A DNA stretch of 42,648 nucleotides from Leyella stercorea DSM 18206. Lineage in GTDB: Bacteria > Bacteroidota > Bacteroidia > Bacteroidales > Bacteroidaceae. Positions 23,159 through 31,767 of the stretch are shown here, piece after piece. Both the position numbers and the translations under genes were made by a program. The stretch's first letter is position 1. Each line of letters opens with the position of its first letter. The stretch is from assembly GCF_000235885.1 (NCBI RefSeq), contig NZ_JH379391.1, positions 17,338 to 59,985 of the forward strand, given 5' to 3'. The notes beneath the pieces are model-generated. The model made no database searches and had not been told where the DNA came from. It saw only the letters and a list, made by a program, of their open reading frames with translations.

Positions 23159-26100
23159 TTACTTCGTAACGTAAAGCTTCACATTGCTCTGCTTTCCGTC
23201 CACGGTAGTCATGCGTACTACGTACACGCCCTTAGCCAGACCGAGGTAGAGTTGTCCACCCTTCACGTCAGCACTCTTCACGAGCATACCGTCTACGCTG
23301 TGGACAGCGACGTTGCGAACCGCATCGTCTACCGAGAGAACTCCACTTGCGCCGTCGTAGCTGAACTGTGTGCCGAGCACCTTAGTAGAGGTGATACCAG
23401 TCGGGTTCTCCACTGCGAGATAAAGCAGTGCTGCCGAATCCCACAACGATGCCTTGCCGGCTGTGTATGAGAACGACTCAGAGAACGAGAGTGAACGGTT
23501 CACGCCCGAGTTAGGATTAGCGCTGAACACGTCGAAGAGTGCGCAGAACATCTGCTCGCTTGGCACTTCGCCTTCGCGGTCGATAACGATAACGAGGTTC
23601 TGTGTCGGGTCGTACTCGAACGGAGTGTCGAGATTGAATATGAGCATATTGTCCTGACCAGGCTCAAGCACCATCGTACCGTCGTAGACGAGTGTCAAAT
23701 CGTTCTTGCTCATGCCGTCGGTCGCCGACTCGAAGCCCTTCTTTGTGGTGTGGCCCATGTACACCTGTACCTTGCTCTCGGCTGTGCGGTCCTTAAGGTT
23801 GTCATTACCGCTGTACGAGTAGCCGATACGCATGATCTGATCTCCAGCCACGCCCTTTATTTCCTTAGCATAGTAGATGTGCTCGGTATGGTCGTATGTA
23901 GAGAAGTAGACAACTGGTCCGTGGGTATCTACGCTCTCGTCCTTCTTGCTTGTAACCACCTTGCTCCATACTGCGTTCTCCTTGTCGATTACTGGGAGCT
24001 CGATAGAAGGAGTTCTGTTATTACTCAGGTTCTGATCGCCGTCGAGTACCACCTCTGCGTAGAACTTAGAGATGCCTTCGTTCTTCGGACGGAACTTCAC
24101 TTCTACCTTCTTTGTTGCTTCCGACTTGATAGCTGGCACATCAGCTGTCTCACCAACGAGAACACTCTTGCCTTCGTCTTCGCAGTAGATTCTTATCTTA
24201 TAGTTGCTCTGCTCTGTTGTGCCTAAGTTGCGCACTGTTACGGTGCAGGTGTTTTCGCGTTCTGCTACTGCTTCCTTAATGCCACCCATCTCTACCGCCT
24301 GCATGTCTTTCTCCATGATTTCCTCGAGTGTGAGACCATAGAATCGGAATGAGTTGTACTGACCGTACTTCGTGGTGAGCGAGAAGCCATAATAGTATGT
24401 GCCGTCAGCCGGAGCGGTGAACTTATCCTCTACCAATGCACGCTCGTAGCCTGCGCCCTCTCTTGCAAGGTCTTCGGTGAGCACTGTTGCGTCCTTGACG
24501 CTCTCGTTGCTTGTACCCATAGTGGTCTTCAAGTCGAATGTGCTATTCTGCTCGTGCTCGTAGAAGTCGGCTACGATACGGTATGTCTTGCCTTTCTTCA
24601 ACTGAATTGGCGGTGAGAACAGTGTTCCTGATGTTTCGCTGCTGTTACCGTAGGCTGTAAGGCTCTGGTTGTAGTCGTTATAGTCGAACATGAATCCGCC
24701 AACCGACTGCCAAACAGCTGCGTTGTCAGGTCTGTCAGTCTTCAGATCGAGTGGCGGTACCAATGCGTTGCCTGCCAAAACGCCGGCTGTCTGTACCACT
24801 GCACCTGCGCCAATCTTTGTATTCGCCTGGATGAGATAGTAATACTTAGAGTAGTCGCCTAATGCCTTATCCTCAAACGTAGTAGCGGTGAGGTTCTCTG
24901 CTACCACCTTCTTATCCGGCATACGCGTAATCTTGTAGTTGAGCTCAGAAGCCACGAAGTAGCCGTTGTTCAATCCGCTTGTCGGAGCTGTCCACGAGAG
25001 CTTGATGCCTTCGCCAGTCTTCTCGATAGCCACATCGCCTACTGCGCCCGGCACGTCGCCACCTACGTAGCAGCGAATGCTGTCAGGCACACCGAGTTCG
25101 CCAGCCACGCGCGACGGAACAACGTAGTATGTGTTCAAGCCGAGCTTCGCCTTGCTGTCTACGTACTCCATTGCCTCGCCCATCTTACCGTCAGCAGGCA
25201 CTGTAGCTACGAGTTCTGACACTTTCGACGAAAGCAGTTCTTTCGAAGTGACGCGGTCGCTTGTGGCTACGCCGTCCTTCTTGCGATAGATGCGCACTTC
25301 CTTAAACTCGCTGAGTGCGGAGCCGTTCCATGCTTTCGACGGGTTGGTCCATGTAAACTTAGCACTGAGCGCGCCCGACTCGTCAGGCATCACGTTGAGG
25401 TTCTTCACCTGACCGGCTGCTGTCGACTTGTCGGCTTCGAGGTACGGCACGTAAAGACCCGTGAACCAGTTGCCCGGCATGAAGCTGCTGTGCTGCACTG
25501 CGGTGTAGCAACCCTTCTTCGTCAGTTTGTCCGTATCAATGGTGTAGATGCGTGTAGCACCGCTTGACAATGCCGGAATCCAATATACGAGACCCGTGTT
25601 ATTGTCGATAGACACAGCACCAAACTGTACCATGACGATAGCATTGTTGCTTTCGTCCTTTATCTCCTTTGCCGAAATCTCCTGAAAGTTGTTGTCGTAC
25701 TTCACAAGCTCGGTTCCGCCGTTGTATTCCACCTGTTTACCATCCTCGGTTTTCACAAGCCACTTCGGACGTACGGCATACATATTGCCGTGTGCGTCGA
25801 AGCAGAACTCGTGGAGGATATCATTATCAAAATCCTGTATCTTTTCATACTGACCGGTCTCTACATCAACGGTATAGAGAATGGAATGACCTACCGAGCC
25901 GTCTTTGTTCCAGCCGTAGCCGAGAGCGAAGAATGTGTCAGAAGACGGGTCGTAAGCCATGTCGTAAAGCGCGTTGCGCAGCGTACCGCCATAGCCGTTG
26001 CCGTACCACGCAGTCTGCTCTTCTTTAGTGAACGAGCGGATGTGTGTTGTATCGCCTGTCTCCAAGTCGATCTTGGAGAAGTGCTTAACCATCTGGCTGA

Positions 26101-26482
26101 ACGTATAGTCGTATGCGAAGAAACCATAGTAGTTCTTACCATCTGAAGCTCCACATGTAAGACCATACAGCTGCTCGCCTACTTTATCTTCAAACTGATA
26201 GTACTGAATCTGCTGGAAGTTGTGTACATCCTTCGATTTAAACTTGATGAACGAACGCTTCTTGCTTTGGTCCATACGTTCGCCAGCATACATCGTGATG
26301 CCTTTCGACTTGTCGTCAATAGCCGATGGAGCAAGCGAAGGAGTCTTCGGTGCCCATACCGGAGCTGCAAACGCTTTAGCTGCATTGAAAGACGTTGGGA
26401 ACTGATGTGCACTAACTTGTACGTACGACGGCAAGCTTAACAAGCCCGTCATCGCAAGGCCTAACATGTAGTTGTGTTTCAT
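23159..26482 (-). CDS. large secreted propeller/FN3/choice-of-anchor J protein, T9SS-sorted
   Basis: About 1107 residues from the ATG at 26482 (MKHNYMLGLAMTGLL...VSAHQ, a proper signal peptide). The frame is open to 26548, but the extra 22 residues would hide the signal and precede the promoter's likely start. The N-terminal 350 residues look propeller-like (YGLTCGASDGKNYYGFFAY, ILYTVDVETGQYEKIQDF). FN3-like modules follow (VKLSWTAP-type: GIKLSWTAPTSGLNNG), then a jelly-roll, a CARDB-like part (EKVEVKFRPKNEG) and another beta-sandwich. The C-terminal sorting domain ends GVYVVRMTTVDGKQSNVKLYVTK. The architecture parallels the 1513-residue protein at the start of the window. It is the first gene of a three-gene operon with the two Omp28 proteins, suggesting that they form one surface complex (inference). 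Confidence 0.82.
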   Translation of the reverse strand: MKHNYMLGLAMTGLLSLPSYVQVSAHQFPTSFNAAKAFAAPVWAPKTPSLAPSAIDDKSKGITMYAGERMDQSKKRSFIKFKSKDVHNFQQIQYYQFEDKVGEQLYGLTCGASDGKNYYGFFAYDYTFSQMVKHFSKIDLETGDTTHIRSFTKEEQTAWYGNGYGGTLRNALYDMAYDPSSDTFFALGYGWNKDGSVGHSILYTVDVETGQYEKIQDFDNDILHEFCFDAHGNMYAVRPKWLVKTEDGKQVEYNGGTELVKYDNNFQEISAKEIKDESNNAIVMVQFGAVSIDNNTGLVYWIPALSSGATRIYTIDTDKLTKKGCYTAVQHSSFMPGNWFTGLYVPYLEADKSTAAGQVKNLNVMPDESGALSAKFTWTNPSKAWNGSALSEFKEVRIYRKKDGVATSDRVTSKELLSSKVSELVATVPADGKMGEAMEYVDSKAKLGLNTYYVVPSRVAGELGVPDSIRCYVGGDVPGAVGDVAIEKTGEGIKLSWTAPTSGLNNGYFVASELNYKITRMPDKKVVAENLTATTFEDKALGDYSKYYYLIQANTKIGAGAVVQTAGVLAGNALVPPLDLKTDRPDNAAVWQSVGGFMFDYNDYNQSLTAYGNSSETSGTLFSPPIQLKKGKTYRIVADFYEHEQNSTFDLKTTMGTSNESVKDATVLTEDLAREGAGYERALVEDKFTAPADGTYYYGFSLTTKYGQYNSFRFYGLTLEEIMEKDMQAVEMGGIKEAVAERENTCTVTVRNLGTTEQSNYKIRIYCEDEGKSVLVGETADVPAIKSEATKKVEVKFRPKNEGISKFYAEVVLDGDQNLSNNRTPSIELPVIDKENAVWSKVVTSKKDESVDTHGPVVYFSTYDHTEHIYYAKEIKGVAGDQIMRIGYSYSGNDNLKDRTAESKVQVYMGHTTKKGFESATDGMSKNDLTLVYDGTMVLEPGQDNMLIFNLDTPFEYDPTQNLVIVIDREGEVPSEQMFCALFDVFSANPNSGVNRSLSFSESFSYTAGKASLWDSAALLYLAVENPTGITSTKVLGTQFSYDGASGVLSVDDAVRNVAVHSVDGMLVKSADVKGGQLYLGLAKGVYVVRMTTVDGKQSNVKLYVTK

Positions 26483-26514
26483 AATACGTGTTTTTTTAGT
26501 TAGAAATTTTGCCA

Positions 26515-26522
26515 CAAATATA
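26515..26522 (-). promoter_or_regulatory. -7 element of the three-gene surface-protein operon
   Basis: On the minus strand, TATATTTG, a full match to TAnnTTTG, 33 bases before the start at 26482. The plus-strand string CAAATATACGA recurs at the M6 protease promoter (38040-38050). The -33 part is weak. Confidence 0.5.
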
Positions 26523-26663
26523 CGATTTAATATTGAAACTAATAACAATTAGACCAAAAAAGTTTCACTTTCAACTATAAAATGCCACTTTCAATCAGCG
26601 AACGGCTGACGCTACGTCATTTTTTCAGCTCGTTTGTACAATGTAGCAGTGCTGGTATAACCG

Positions 26664-26751
26664 TCGGACAGCGGACGCAACCTGATCGGACAGCGGACGC
26701 AATCCGATTGGACGACGGACGCAATCTAATCGGACGGCGGACGCGATCGGC
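26664..26751. repeat. 22-bp tandem repeat, 4 units
   Basis: Units start at 26664, 26686, 26708 and 26730. The core CGGACGCAA or CGGACGCGA is kept in all. Unit 2 begins TCGGA and ends TCCGA, a 5-base inverted repeat at the unit ends. Units are contiguous with no spacers, so it is not a CRISPR. Confidence 0.85.
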
Positions 26752-26872
26752 TTGATAGGAGACGAGTAGACAAGAGACGAGTAGACGATGGGACGTGCGA
26801 AACTTATATACATTATATATAATAGGGCATCAAAAAAGTAGCGACAACGAGTCTTTTGTCAAGAAAATTCCG

Positions 26873-26880
26873 TAAATTTG
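26873..26880 (+). promoter_or_regulatory. -7 element of the sialidase gene
   Basis: TAAATTTG fits TAnnTTTG, 48 bases before the start codon. The nearest upstream TTTG (26855-26858) is 14 bases away, shorter than the usual 19-21. Confidence 0.45.
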
Positions 26881-26928
26881 CAGAATTAACATCTACTAAA
26901 TAAATTATATTAGCCAAAATATCAAGAA

Positions 26929-28233
26929 ATGAAGCATTTACTCCCTACCCTATTTCTTGCTGCCGGCATGACGCTCGGCACAACAGCTACGGCACAGTGT
27001 AAAATGACTTGCGGCAAACAGCCAACCAGCGGATGCTGCGCAAGAAAGCCTGCTAACGGATGCTGCAAGAGCCTTGCCGACGGCACGAAGCTCTTCCTGC
27101 ACGCCGACGCACAGTATCGCATCCCAGCTATCATCCAGTGCAAGTCGGGCAAGATAATCGCCTTCACCGACCACCGCTACGACAACAAGGACATCGGCGG
27201 CGGACGCCATATCGACATCGTGATGAAGGAGAGCACCGACGGTGGCAAGACATGGACCGCTACGGAGCAGATGGTGGCACGCGGAGGCAACCGCATTGCA
27301 AGCAGTTTCGACTGCGCTCACGGCGACGCTGCCGTGGTATGCGACCGCGAGACGGGCGAGATACTGCTCATGTGCGCCTCGGGCGGCGTGGGCTACTGGG
27401 AGTCGACACGCGAAAACCCGCAGATGATGGGTCGCTACACATCGTCGGACGAGGGAAAGACATGGAAGGCTGAGGAGGTGACGCAGCACGTGTACGGACT
27501 GGTGGACGGCATGAAGTCGGCATTCTTCACAAGCGGACGCATCTGCCAAAGCTCGCGCATCAAGGTGGGCTCGCACTATCGTGTGTACACAGCACTCACC
27601 ACACACGAGGGCAACCGCGTGCTCTACAGCGACGACTTCGGCAAGACATGGCACCTGCTTGGTGCTAACGCTGCCGAGACTGCGCCAAAGGGCGACGAGG
27701 CAAAGCTCGAAGAGTTGCCGAACGGCGATGTGCTCATCAGCTCGCGCACACAGAACGGACGCTTCTTCAACATCTATAAGTACGCTGACAAGAAGAAGGC
27801 TACTGGTGCCTGGGGCACAGTGGCGTTCTCGTCGGCTGCCAACAACGGCGTGAAGAACGGCGACAGCGCGTGCAACGGCGAAATCCTCGTGGTGAAGGCG
27901 AAGGACGCGCAGGGCAAAGCGGTCGACTTGATGCTGCAGAGCGTGCCCACGGGTCCGGGTCGCTCCAACGTGGCTATCTTCTACAAGGCACTGCGCACGA
28001 AAGCCGACTATGCGTCGCCTGAGGCGATAGCTAAGGATTGGGAGGGCGCATACCAGGTGAGCACCACCACTTCGGCTTACTCTACAATGGTGCAGGCGCA
28101 GGACGGCAAGATTCTGTTCCTCTACGAGGAGGATGCATTCCGCCACCCGGAGACAGAGCCGGACGACTACTATAACATCGTATTCAAGAAACTCTGTGTA
28201 AAGAAAATAACAGCAGGCAAATACACCTTGTAA
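26929..28233 (+). CDS. nanH: exo-alpha-sialidase (GH33) with cysteine-rich N-terminus
   Basis: A 434-residue secreted neuraminidase that removes terminal sialic acid from glycoproteins. Signal peptide at residues 1-23. The RIP motif (Arg64-Ile65-Pro66) supplies the first arginine that holds the sialate carboxylate. Three Asp-boxes are visible: STDGGKTW (102-109), SSDEGKTW (172-179) and SDDFGKTW (234-241). A six-blade propeller of this length is normal for GH33. Unusually, a 25-residue Cys-rich segment (24-48: CKMTC, SGCC, NGCC) lies between the signal and the catalytic domain, with six cysteines and no resemblance to a lipobox. There is no T9SS tail, so the enzyme is probably periplasmic or released. 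The fucosidase gene follows after 36 bases, in one operon. Confidence 0.9.
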   Translation: MKHLLPTLFLAAGMTLGTTATAQCKMTCGKQPTSGCCARKPANGCCKSLADGTKLFLHADAQYRIPAIIQCKSGKIIAFTDHRYDNKDIGGGRHIDIVMKESTDGGKTWTATEQMVARGGNRIASSFDCAHGDAAVVCDRETGEILLMCASGGVGYWESTRENPQMMGRYTSSDEGKTWKAEEVTQHVYGLVDGMKSAFFTSGRICQSSRIKVGSHYRVYTALTTHEGNRVLYSDDFGKTWHLLGANAAETAPKGDEAKLEELPNGDVLISSRTQNGRFFNIYKYADKKKATGAWGTVAFSSAANNGVKNGDSACNGEILVVKAKDAQGKAVDLMLQSVPTGPGRSNVAIFYKALRTKADYASPEAIAKDWEGAYQVSTTTSAYSTMVQAQDGKILFLYEEDAFRHPETEPDDYYNIVFKKLCVKKITAGKYTL

Positions 28234-28269
28234 TAAACAATAAGCCCCTCAAAACATCATAACAGCAAA

Positions 28270-30153
28270 ATGAACAAGCTAATCATATCATCAGTAATGG
28301 CTCTTGCCAGCCTCACCGCGTCGGCACAGAGCACAGTGAAGGCTCCGGCTCCTATCCTTCCGCTCCCAGAGCAGAAGCAAATCGATTGGCAGCGCATGGA
28401 GACCTACGCTTTCATCCACTTCGGTCTGAACACATTCAACGACCGCGAATGGGGCTACGGCGACTCCGACCCTGCTACGTTCAACCCCACACGCCTCGAC
28501 TGCGAGCAGTGGGCAAAGACACTCGTGGCTGCCGGCATGAAGGGCGTGATACTCACCGCGAAGCATCACGACGGCTTCTGCCTGTGGCCCTTTGAGGGCA
28601 ACGACTACAACGTGAGTCGCTCGCCGTACAAGAACGGCAAGGGCAACATCGTGCGCGAACTGTCGGAGGCGTGCAAGAAATACGACTTGAAGTTCGCGGT
28701 GTACCTTTCGCCGTGGGATCGCTCGCGTGCCGACTATGCTACACCGAGCTACCTGCCCTATTTCTACGCTCAGCTCCACGACCTGCTCACCAACTACGGC
28801 GACGTGTTCGAGGTGTGGTTCGACGGAGCCAACGGCGGCGACGGCTACTATGGCGGCGCGAAGGACTCGCGCACAATCGACCGCAAGAACTACTATAACT
28901 ATCCGCACATCTTCGCTATGCTCGACAGCATCCAACCGAACGCCGTGGTGTTCGGCGACGGTGGTCCGGGCTGCCGCTGGGTGGGCAACGAGAAAGGATT
29001 TGCCGGCGAGACCAACTGGGCGTTCCTGCGCAAGAATACGGTTTACCCGGGCTACCCCAACTACCCCGAACTGCAGTACGGACACGCCGACGGCGACCAG
29101 TGGACGGCTGCCGAGTGCGACGTGTCTATTCGTCCGGGTTGGTTCTATCACCCTGAAGAGGACGATCGTGTGAAATCGCCCGAACAGCTTGCCGACCTCT
29201 ACTATCGCTCGGTGGGCCACAACGCTACGTTGCTGCTCAACTTCCCCGTCGACCGCGAAGGACTCATCCACCCCACCGACTCGGCTAATGCCGTCAACTT
29301 CCACAAGATGATTCAGCGCGAGTTGCAACACAACCTCGTGGCTGGCATGACTCCGAAGGTGAGCAACGAGCGCGGTGGCGAGTTCACAGCCAAAGCTATG
29401 ACCGACAACTCGTGGGATACATATTGGGCTACCAACGACGGCGTTACATCGGCTACCATAACGTTCGACTTCAAGAAGCCACAGCTGATGAACCGCATCA
29501 TGCTGCAGGAGTACATACCGCTTGGACAGCGCGTGAAGAAGTTCGCCGTGGAGTATCTTGACGGCAAGACATGGCGCAGCGTTGAGCAGGGCGAGGAGAC
29601 GACAACTATCGGATACAAGCGTCTGCTGCGCTTCCGCACCGTGGAGGCGAAGAGCGTGCGCGTGCGCATCATCGACTCGCGCGGACCTATCTGCCTCAAC
29701 AATGTGGGCATCTACTACGGCGGCAAGGACGCACAGCTCACATGGAACCCCACAGCCGAGGCTATCAAGTCTCTGCCGTTCGCTATCCTCGGTGCCGACA
29801 AGGCTGAATGGGAGAAGGCTACAGACCGCAACCCGCAGTCGGTTTGGTTCTGCAACGGCAACGAGGTGCTCATCGACCTCGGTAGCGAGCAGGAGATTTC
29901 CGCATTGCAGTATCTGCCCGACCAGAGCGAGGGCAGACGCGGACTCATCCACACCTACACCATCGCGGCTTGCGACGCCAAGGGCGGCAACGAGCATGTG
30001 CTGAAGAGTGGCGAGTTCTCTAACCTTCAGAACAACCCGATACTACAGACCGTAACCTTCAACGCCACAAAGACACGCTACGTGAAGCTGCGCGCTGAAC
30101 GCATGGTCGTAGCTGGCGAGGCAATGGGATTTGCAGAGTTGGGCGTTAAGTAA
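28270..30153 (+). CDS. alpha-L-fucosidase (GH29) with C-terminal F5/8 type C domain
   Basis: A 627-residue secreted glycosidase that removes L-fucose from glycans. Signal peptide at residues 1-19. The GH29 barrel (about 38-350) carries YAFIHFGLNTFNDREWG, the active-site KHHDGFCLWP (98-107) and EVWFDGANG with the likely nucleophile Asp185. The C-terminal portion contains a beta-sandwich discoidin/F5-8C (CBM32-like) region near 370-480 (DNSWDTYWAT... KSVRVRIIDSRGPICLNNVGIYYG) and a second related module to the end (SVWFCNGNEVLIDLG... RYVKLRAERMVVAGEAMGFAELGVK). The discoidin modules probably bind terminal sugars. Cotranscribed with the sialidase, and followed by a terminator. Confidence 0.92.
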   Translation: MNKLIISSVMALASLTASAQSTVKAPAPILPLPEQKQIDWQRMETYAFIHFGLNTFNDREWGYGDSDPATFNPTRLDCEQWAKTLVAAGMKGVILTAKHHDGFCLWPFEGNDYNVSRSPYKNGKGNIVRELSEACKKYDLKFAVYLSPWDRSRADYATPSYLPYFYAQLHDLLTNYGDVFEVWFDGANGGDGYYGGAKDSRTIDRKNYYNYPHIFAMLDSIQPNAVVFGDGGPGCRWVGNEKGFAGETNWAFLRKNTVYPGYPNYPELQYGHADGDQWTAAECDVSIRPGWFYHPEEDDRVKSPEQLADLYYRSVGHNATLLLNFPVDREGLIHPTDSANAVNFHKMIQRELQHNLVAGMTPKVSNERGGEFTAKAMTDNSWDTYWATNDGVTSATITFDFKKPQLMNRIMLQEYIPLGQRVKKFAVEYLDGKTWRSVEQGEETTTIGYKRLLRFRTVEAKSVRVRIIDSRGPICLNNVGIYYGGKDAQLTWNPTAEAIKSLPFAILGADKAEWEKATDRNPQSVWFCNGNEVLIDLGSEQEISALQYLPDQSEGRRGLIHTYTIAACDAKGGNEHVLKSGEFSNLQNNPILQTVTFNATKTRYVKLRAERMVVAGEAMGFAELGVK

Positions 30154-30176
30154 TACTTTGTTTTAAATTGAAAGTT

Positions 30177-30231
30177 GAAGAGAGGGGGTCAATTCTTTAG
30201 TTTTGACGCCCTCTTCTTGTTTCTTATTTTT
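30177..30231 (+). terminator. terminator of the sialidase-fucosidase operon
   Basis: GAAGAGAGGGGGTCAA (30177-30192) pairs imperfectly with TTGACGCCCTCTTC (30203-30216), followed by the T-rich TTGTTTCTTATTTTT. Confidence 0.65.
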
Positions 30232-30239
30232 GTATATAA

Positions 30240-30271
30240 TTTGAAACTTTCAAATTATTTTTCTAATTTTG
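30240..30271 (+). promoter_or_regulatory. rlmD promoter
   Basis: TTTG (30240-30243), 20 bases, TAATTTTG (30264-30271): full consensus, 26 bases before the start codon. Confidence 0.7.
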
Positions 30272-30297
30272 CATTTTAAAATAATACATATATAATA

Positions 30298-31719
30298 ATG
30301 TCAAGAAAGAAGAAACCACTACCAATACTCGAGAACGTAACTATTGAGGCGGTTGCTGCCGAAGGAAAATCACTGGCACACGTCAACGACATGGTTGTTT
30401 TCGTGCCGTTCGCCGTGCCCGGCGACGTGGTTGACCTGCAGGTACGCAAGAAGAAACACAGCTACTGCGAGGCGGAAGTAATACGCTTCATCAAGAAGAG
30501 CGACGTACGCACGGAGCCGATGTGCGAGCATTTCGGCATCTGCGGCGGATGCAAATGGCAGAACCTGCCCTACGAGGAACAGCTGAAGGCTAAGCAGCAG
30601 CAGGTGTTCGACCAACTCACACGCATCGGAAAGATAGAGCTGCCGGAGTTCATGCCTATCATGGGCTCGGTACACATCAAGGAATACCGCAACAAGCTGG
30701 AGTTCGGATGCTGCAACAAGCGCTGGCTCACACGCGAGCAGATTGCGGAAGGCACGCAATTCGACAACATGAACGGCATCGGTTTCCACATCACCGGAGC
30801 CTTCGACAAGATTCTCCCCATCGAGAAGTGCTGGCTCATGGACGACCTGCACAACAAGATTCGCAACGCCATTCGCGACTACGCCTTCTCTACCGGCATG
30901 ACCTTCTTCGACCTCAGACAACAGCACGGACTGCTGCGCGACATCATGATACGCAACTCGAACACGGGCGAGTGGATGGTGCTCATACAGTTCCACTACG
31001 ACGAGGAGGGCGACGAGCAGCGCGCCAAGGCGTTGCTGCAGCACATCGCCGACAAGTTCCCCGAGATAACATCGCTCATGTACGTCGACAACCAGAAGTG
31101 CAACGACACGTTCGGCGACCTCGACCTCTCTGTGTTCAAGGGCAACGACCACATCTTCGAAACGATGGAGGACCTGCGCTTCAAGGTTGGTCCGAAGAGT
31201 TTCTACCAGACCAATACGGAGCAGGCTTATCACCTCTACTCCGTGGCACGCAACTTCGCCAAGCTCACCGGCGACGAACTGGTGTACGACCTCTATACCG
31301 GTACGGGCACCATCGCCAACTTCGTGGCGCGTCAGGCACGCCAGGTGATCGGCATCGAGTACGTTCCTGAGGCTATCGAGGACGCAAAGGTGAACTCTGA
31401 GGTGAACAACATCAGCAACACCAAGTTCTACGCCGGCGACATGAAGGACATCCTCAACGACGAGTTCATCCAGAAGCATGGTCGCCCCGACGTTATCATC
31501 ACCGACCCGCCACGCGCCGGTATGCACCAGGACGTGATAGACACTATCCTGCGCGCCCACCCGAAGCGTATCGTCTACGTAAGCTGCAACCCGTCTACGC
31601 AGGCACGCGACCTCCAGGCGCTCGATGTGGCGTACAAAGTGATGGCGGTGCAGCCGGTGGACATGTTCCCGCATACGCCGCACGTGGAGAACGTAGTTCT
31701 TTTGGAAGAAAAGCTGTAG
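30298..31719 (+). CDS. rlmD: 23S rRNA (uracil-C5)-methyltransferase, RlmD/TrmA family
   Basis: A 473-residue SAM-dependent enzyme that methylates uracil C5 in 23S rRNA (U1939 in E. coli for RlmD). An N-terminal TRAM domain occupies about 10-65. Cys76, Cys82 and Cys85 (CEHFGICGGC) plus a later Cys in EKCWLM fit the 4Fe-4S site. The Rossmann motif is VYDLYTGTGTIANFVA. DPPRAGMH (403-410) and YVSCNPSTQARDL, with the catalytic Cys430, complete the TrmA signature. Whether the target is U1939, U747 or tRNA U54 cannot be decided here; RlmD-like is the usual annotation in Bacteroidetes. It has its own promoter, and a 17-base perfect inverted repeat straddles its stop codon. Confidence 0.9.
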   Translation: MSRKKKPLPILENVTIEAVAAEGKSLAHVNDMVVFVPFAVPGDVVDLQVRKKKHSYCEAEVIRFIKKSDVRTEPMCEHFGICGGCKWQNLPYEEQLKAKQQQVFDQLTRIGKIELPEFMPIMGSVHIKEYRNKLEFGCCNKRWLTREQIAEGTQFDNMNGIGFHITGAFDKILPIEKCWLMDDLHNKIRNAIRDYAFSTGMTFFDLRQQHGLLRDIMIRNSNTGEWMVLIQFHYDEEGDEQRAKALLQHIADKFPEITSLMYVDNQKCNDTFGDLDLSVFKGNDHIFETMEDLRFKVGPKSFYQTNTEQAYHLYSVARNFAKLTGDELVYDLYTGTGTIANFVARQARQVIGIEYVPEAIEDAKVNSEVNNISNTKFYAGDMKDILNDEFIQKHGRPDVIITDPPRAGMHQDVIDTILRAHPKRIVYVSCNPSTQARDLQALDVAYKVMAVQPVDMFPHTPHVENVVLLEEKL

Positions 31720-31738
31720 GTTTTTCTTCCAAAAGAAC
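31696..31738. terminator. perfect 17-base inverted repeat across the rlmD stop codon
   Basis: GTTCTTTTGGAAGAAAA (31696-31712) and TTTTCTTCCAAAAGAAC (31722-31738) are exact reverse complements, with the stop codon in the loop. No T-run follows the stem, though it contains T-rich segments. It may be a 3'-end-forming or mRNA-stabilising hairpin. Confidence 0.6.
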
Positions 31739-31767
31739 AATTCAAAACTCAAAATTCAAGACTCATA

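Larger units (their letters stand above)
26483..26928. other. 446-base divergent intergenic region
   Basis: It holds the -7 element of the minus-strand operon, a four-unit 22-bp tandem array, a 12-base direct repeat AGACGAGTAGAC (26760-26771 and 26775-26786) and the -7 element of the sialidase gene. No coding frame is convincing. Confidence 0.6.

Noticed and set aside
28291-29997. Long minus-strand open frame (about 568 codons) opposite the fucosidase gene, and a similar one opposite rlmD (30370-31752).
   Set aside because: Both are shadows of strongly supported genes. Their translations are rich in Val, Leu, His, Arg and Cys with no domain or signal, as expected from the complement of GC-rich coding sequence.
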